Assembly (NCBI GenBank): GCA_022826865.1
Contig: JAJDUC010000125.1
Coordinates: 1-36,091, forward strand
DNA length: 36,091 nucleotides
Origin: Anaerolineae bacterium
GTDB taxonomy: Bacteria; Chloroflexota; Anaerolineae; Aggregatilineales; Phototrophicaceae
Direction: 5' to 3'
Both the position numbers and the translations under genes were made by a program. Below the pieces are notes generated by a model. The model had not been told where the DNA came from. It saw only the letters and a list, made by a program, of their open reading frames with translations, and ran no database searches. Positions 35,944-36,091 of the stretch are shown one piece after another. The stretch's first letter is position 1; each line of letters starts with the position of its first letter.

Positions 35944-36037
35944 GTAGGGGCGTCTCGTGAGACGCCCGTTGAAAATGGCCTGCAAATTGCGGGCGTTTCA
36001 GCGGGTCGCGTAGACACTGACCGACAAACGCCCCTAC
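35944..36037. repeat. Palindromic interspersed repeat, copy B (complete)
   Basis: Bounded by GTAGGGGCG and CGCCCCTAC. Hairpin 1 is GGGCGTCTC (35948-35956) against GAGACGCCC (35959-35967). Hairpin 2 is GGGCGTTT (35991-35998) against AAACGCCC (36026-36033), enclosing 27 bases, the same length as in copy A, with an inner GGTC/GACC pairing. The shared loop words are CGGG, CGCGT and GACAC. Stem bases differ from copy A at paired positions in a pair-preserving way. Confidence 0.82.
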
Positions 36038-36091
36038 GGATTACATAATTTGAGGGGAAAATGTCATTTATCGGCGCAATTTAAATTTGAT

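Overview
The window reads as a piece of a Chloroflexota chromosome, most likely Anaerolineae or a relative. The support is indirect: GC-rich codon use, two ClpC-type unfoldases around a multi-S1-domain protein, a CIRCE-controlled groES-groEL pair, an F420-type PPOX protein, a DUF6056-like membrane protein, and GTAGGGGCG...CGCCCCTAC palindromic repeats. No rRNA, CRISPR array, transposase or phage module is visible. The only RNA gene I can support is one tRNA-Ala(GGC). The phylum call is an inference.

Region 1 (1-4.9 kb): a palindromic repeat at the left edge, an M19 dipeptidase, and a minus-strand run of small genes with tRNA-Ala inside it that closes with a clear intrinsic terminator. Then comes a tight plus-strand operon: SDR epimerase-like protein, HAD phosphatase, and a shikimate-kinase-fold protein whose nucleotide-binding loop is destroyed. 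Region 2 (5-13.3 kb): an oversized two-module UxaA/altronate dehydratase-like protein, an EthD-domain protein, a uracil-DNA glycosylase, a secreted/anchored Ig-like protein, an F420-type PPOX oxidoreductase, NAD synthetase with an upstream partner gene, and an RDD membrane protein. These are mostly housekeeping or single-gene units.

Region 3 (13.5-16.7 kb): a three-gene minus-strand operon (cupin, MetE-like zinc methyltransferase, HisD/HpsN-like dehydrogenase). It is separate from any histidine or methionine pathway and looks like a catabolic module, perhaps for an organosulfur compound. Region 4 (16.7-21.9 kb): a SAM methyltransferase, a divergent FolC-like Mur ligase, then a flippase plus GT4 glycosyltransferase pair for surface polysaccharide. 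Region 5 (22-23.6 kb): a compact toxin-antitoxin-like unit, Xre-ImmA/IrrE protein plus MazF/PemK, with its own promoter and operator-like palindrome. It looks less GC-rich than its neighbours.

Region 6 (23.8-35.7 kb): protein quality control. ClpC paralogue 1 (with an unusual acidic tail), the S1 protein, a roughly 700-bp non-coding stretch with hairpins, ClpC paralogue 2, a polytopic membrane protein, then groEL and groES on the minus strand behind a sigma-A promoter and CIRCE operator. The right edge carries a second full copy of the palindromic repeat. Its stems differ from the left copy by matched, pair-preserving substitutions, which is the most striking non-coding signal in the window.
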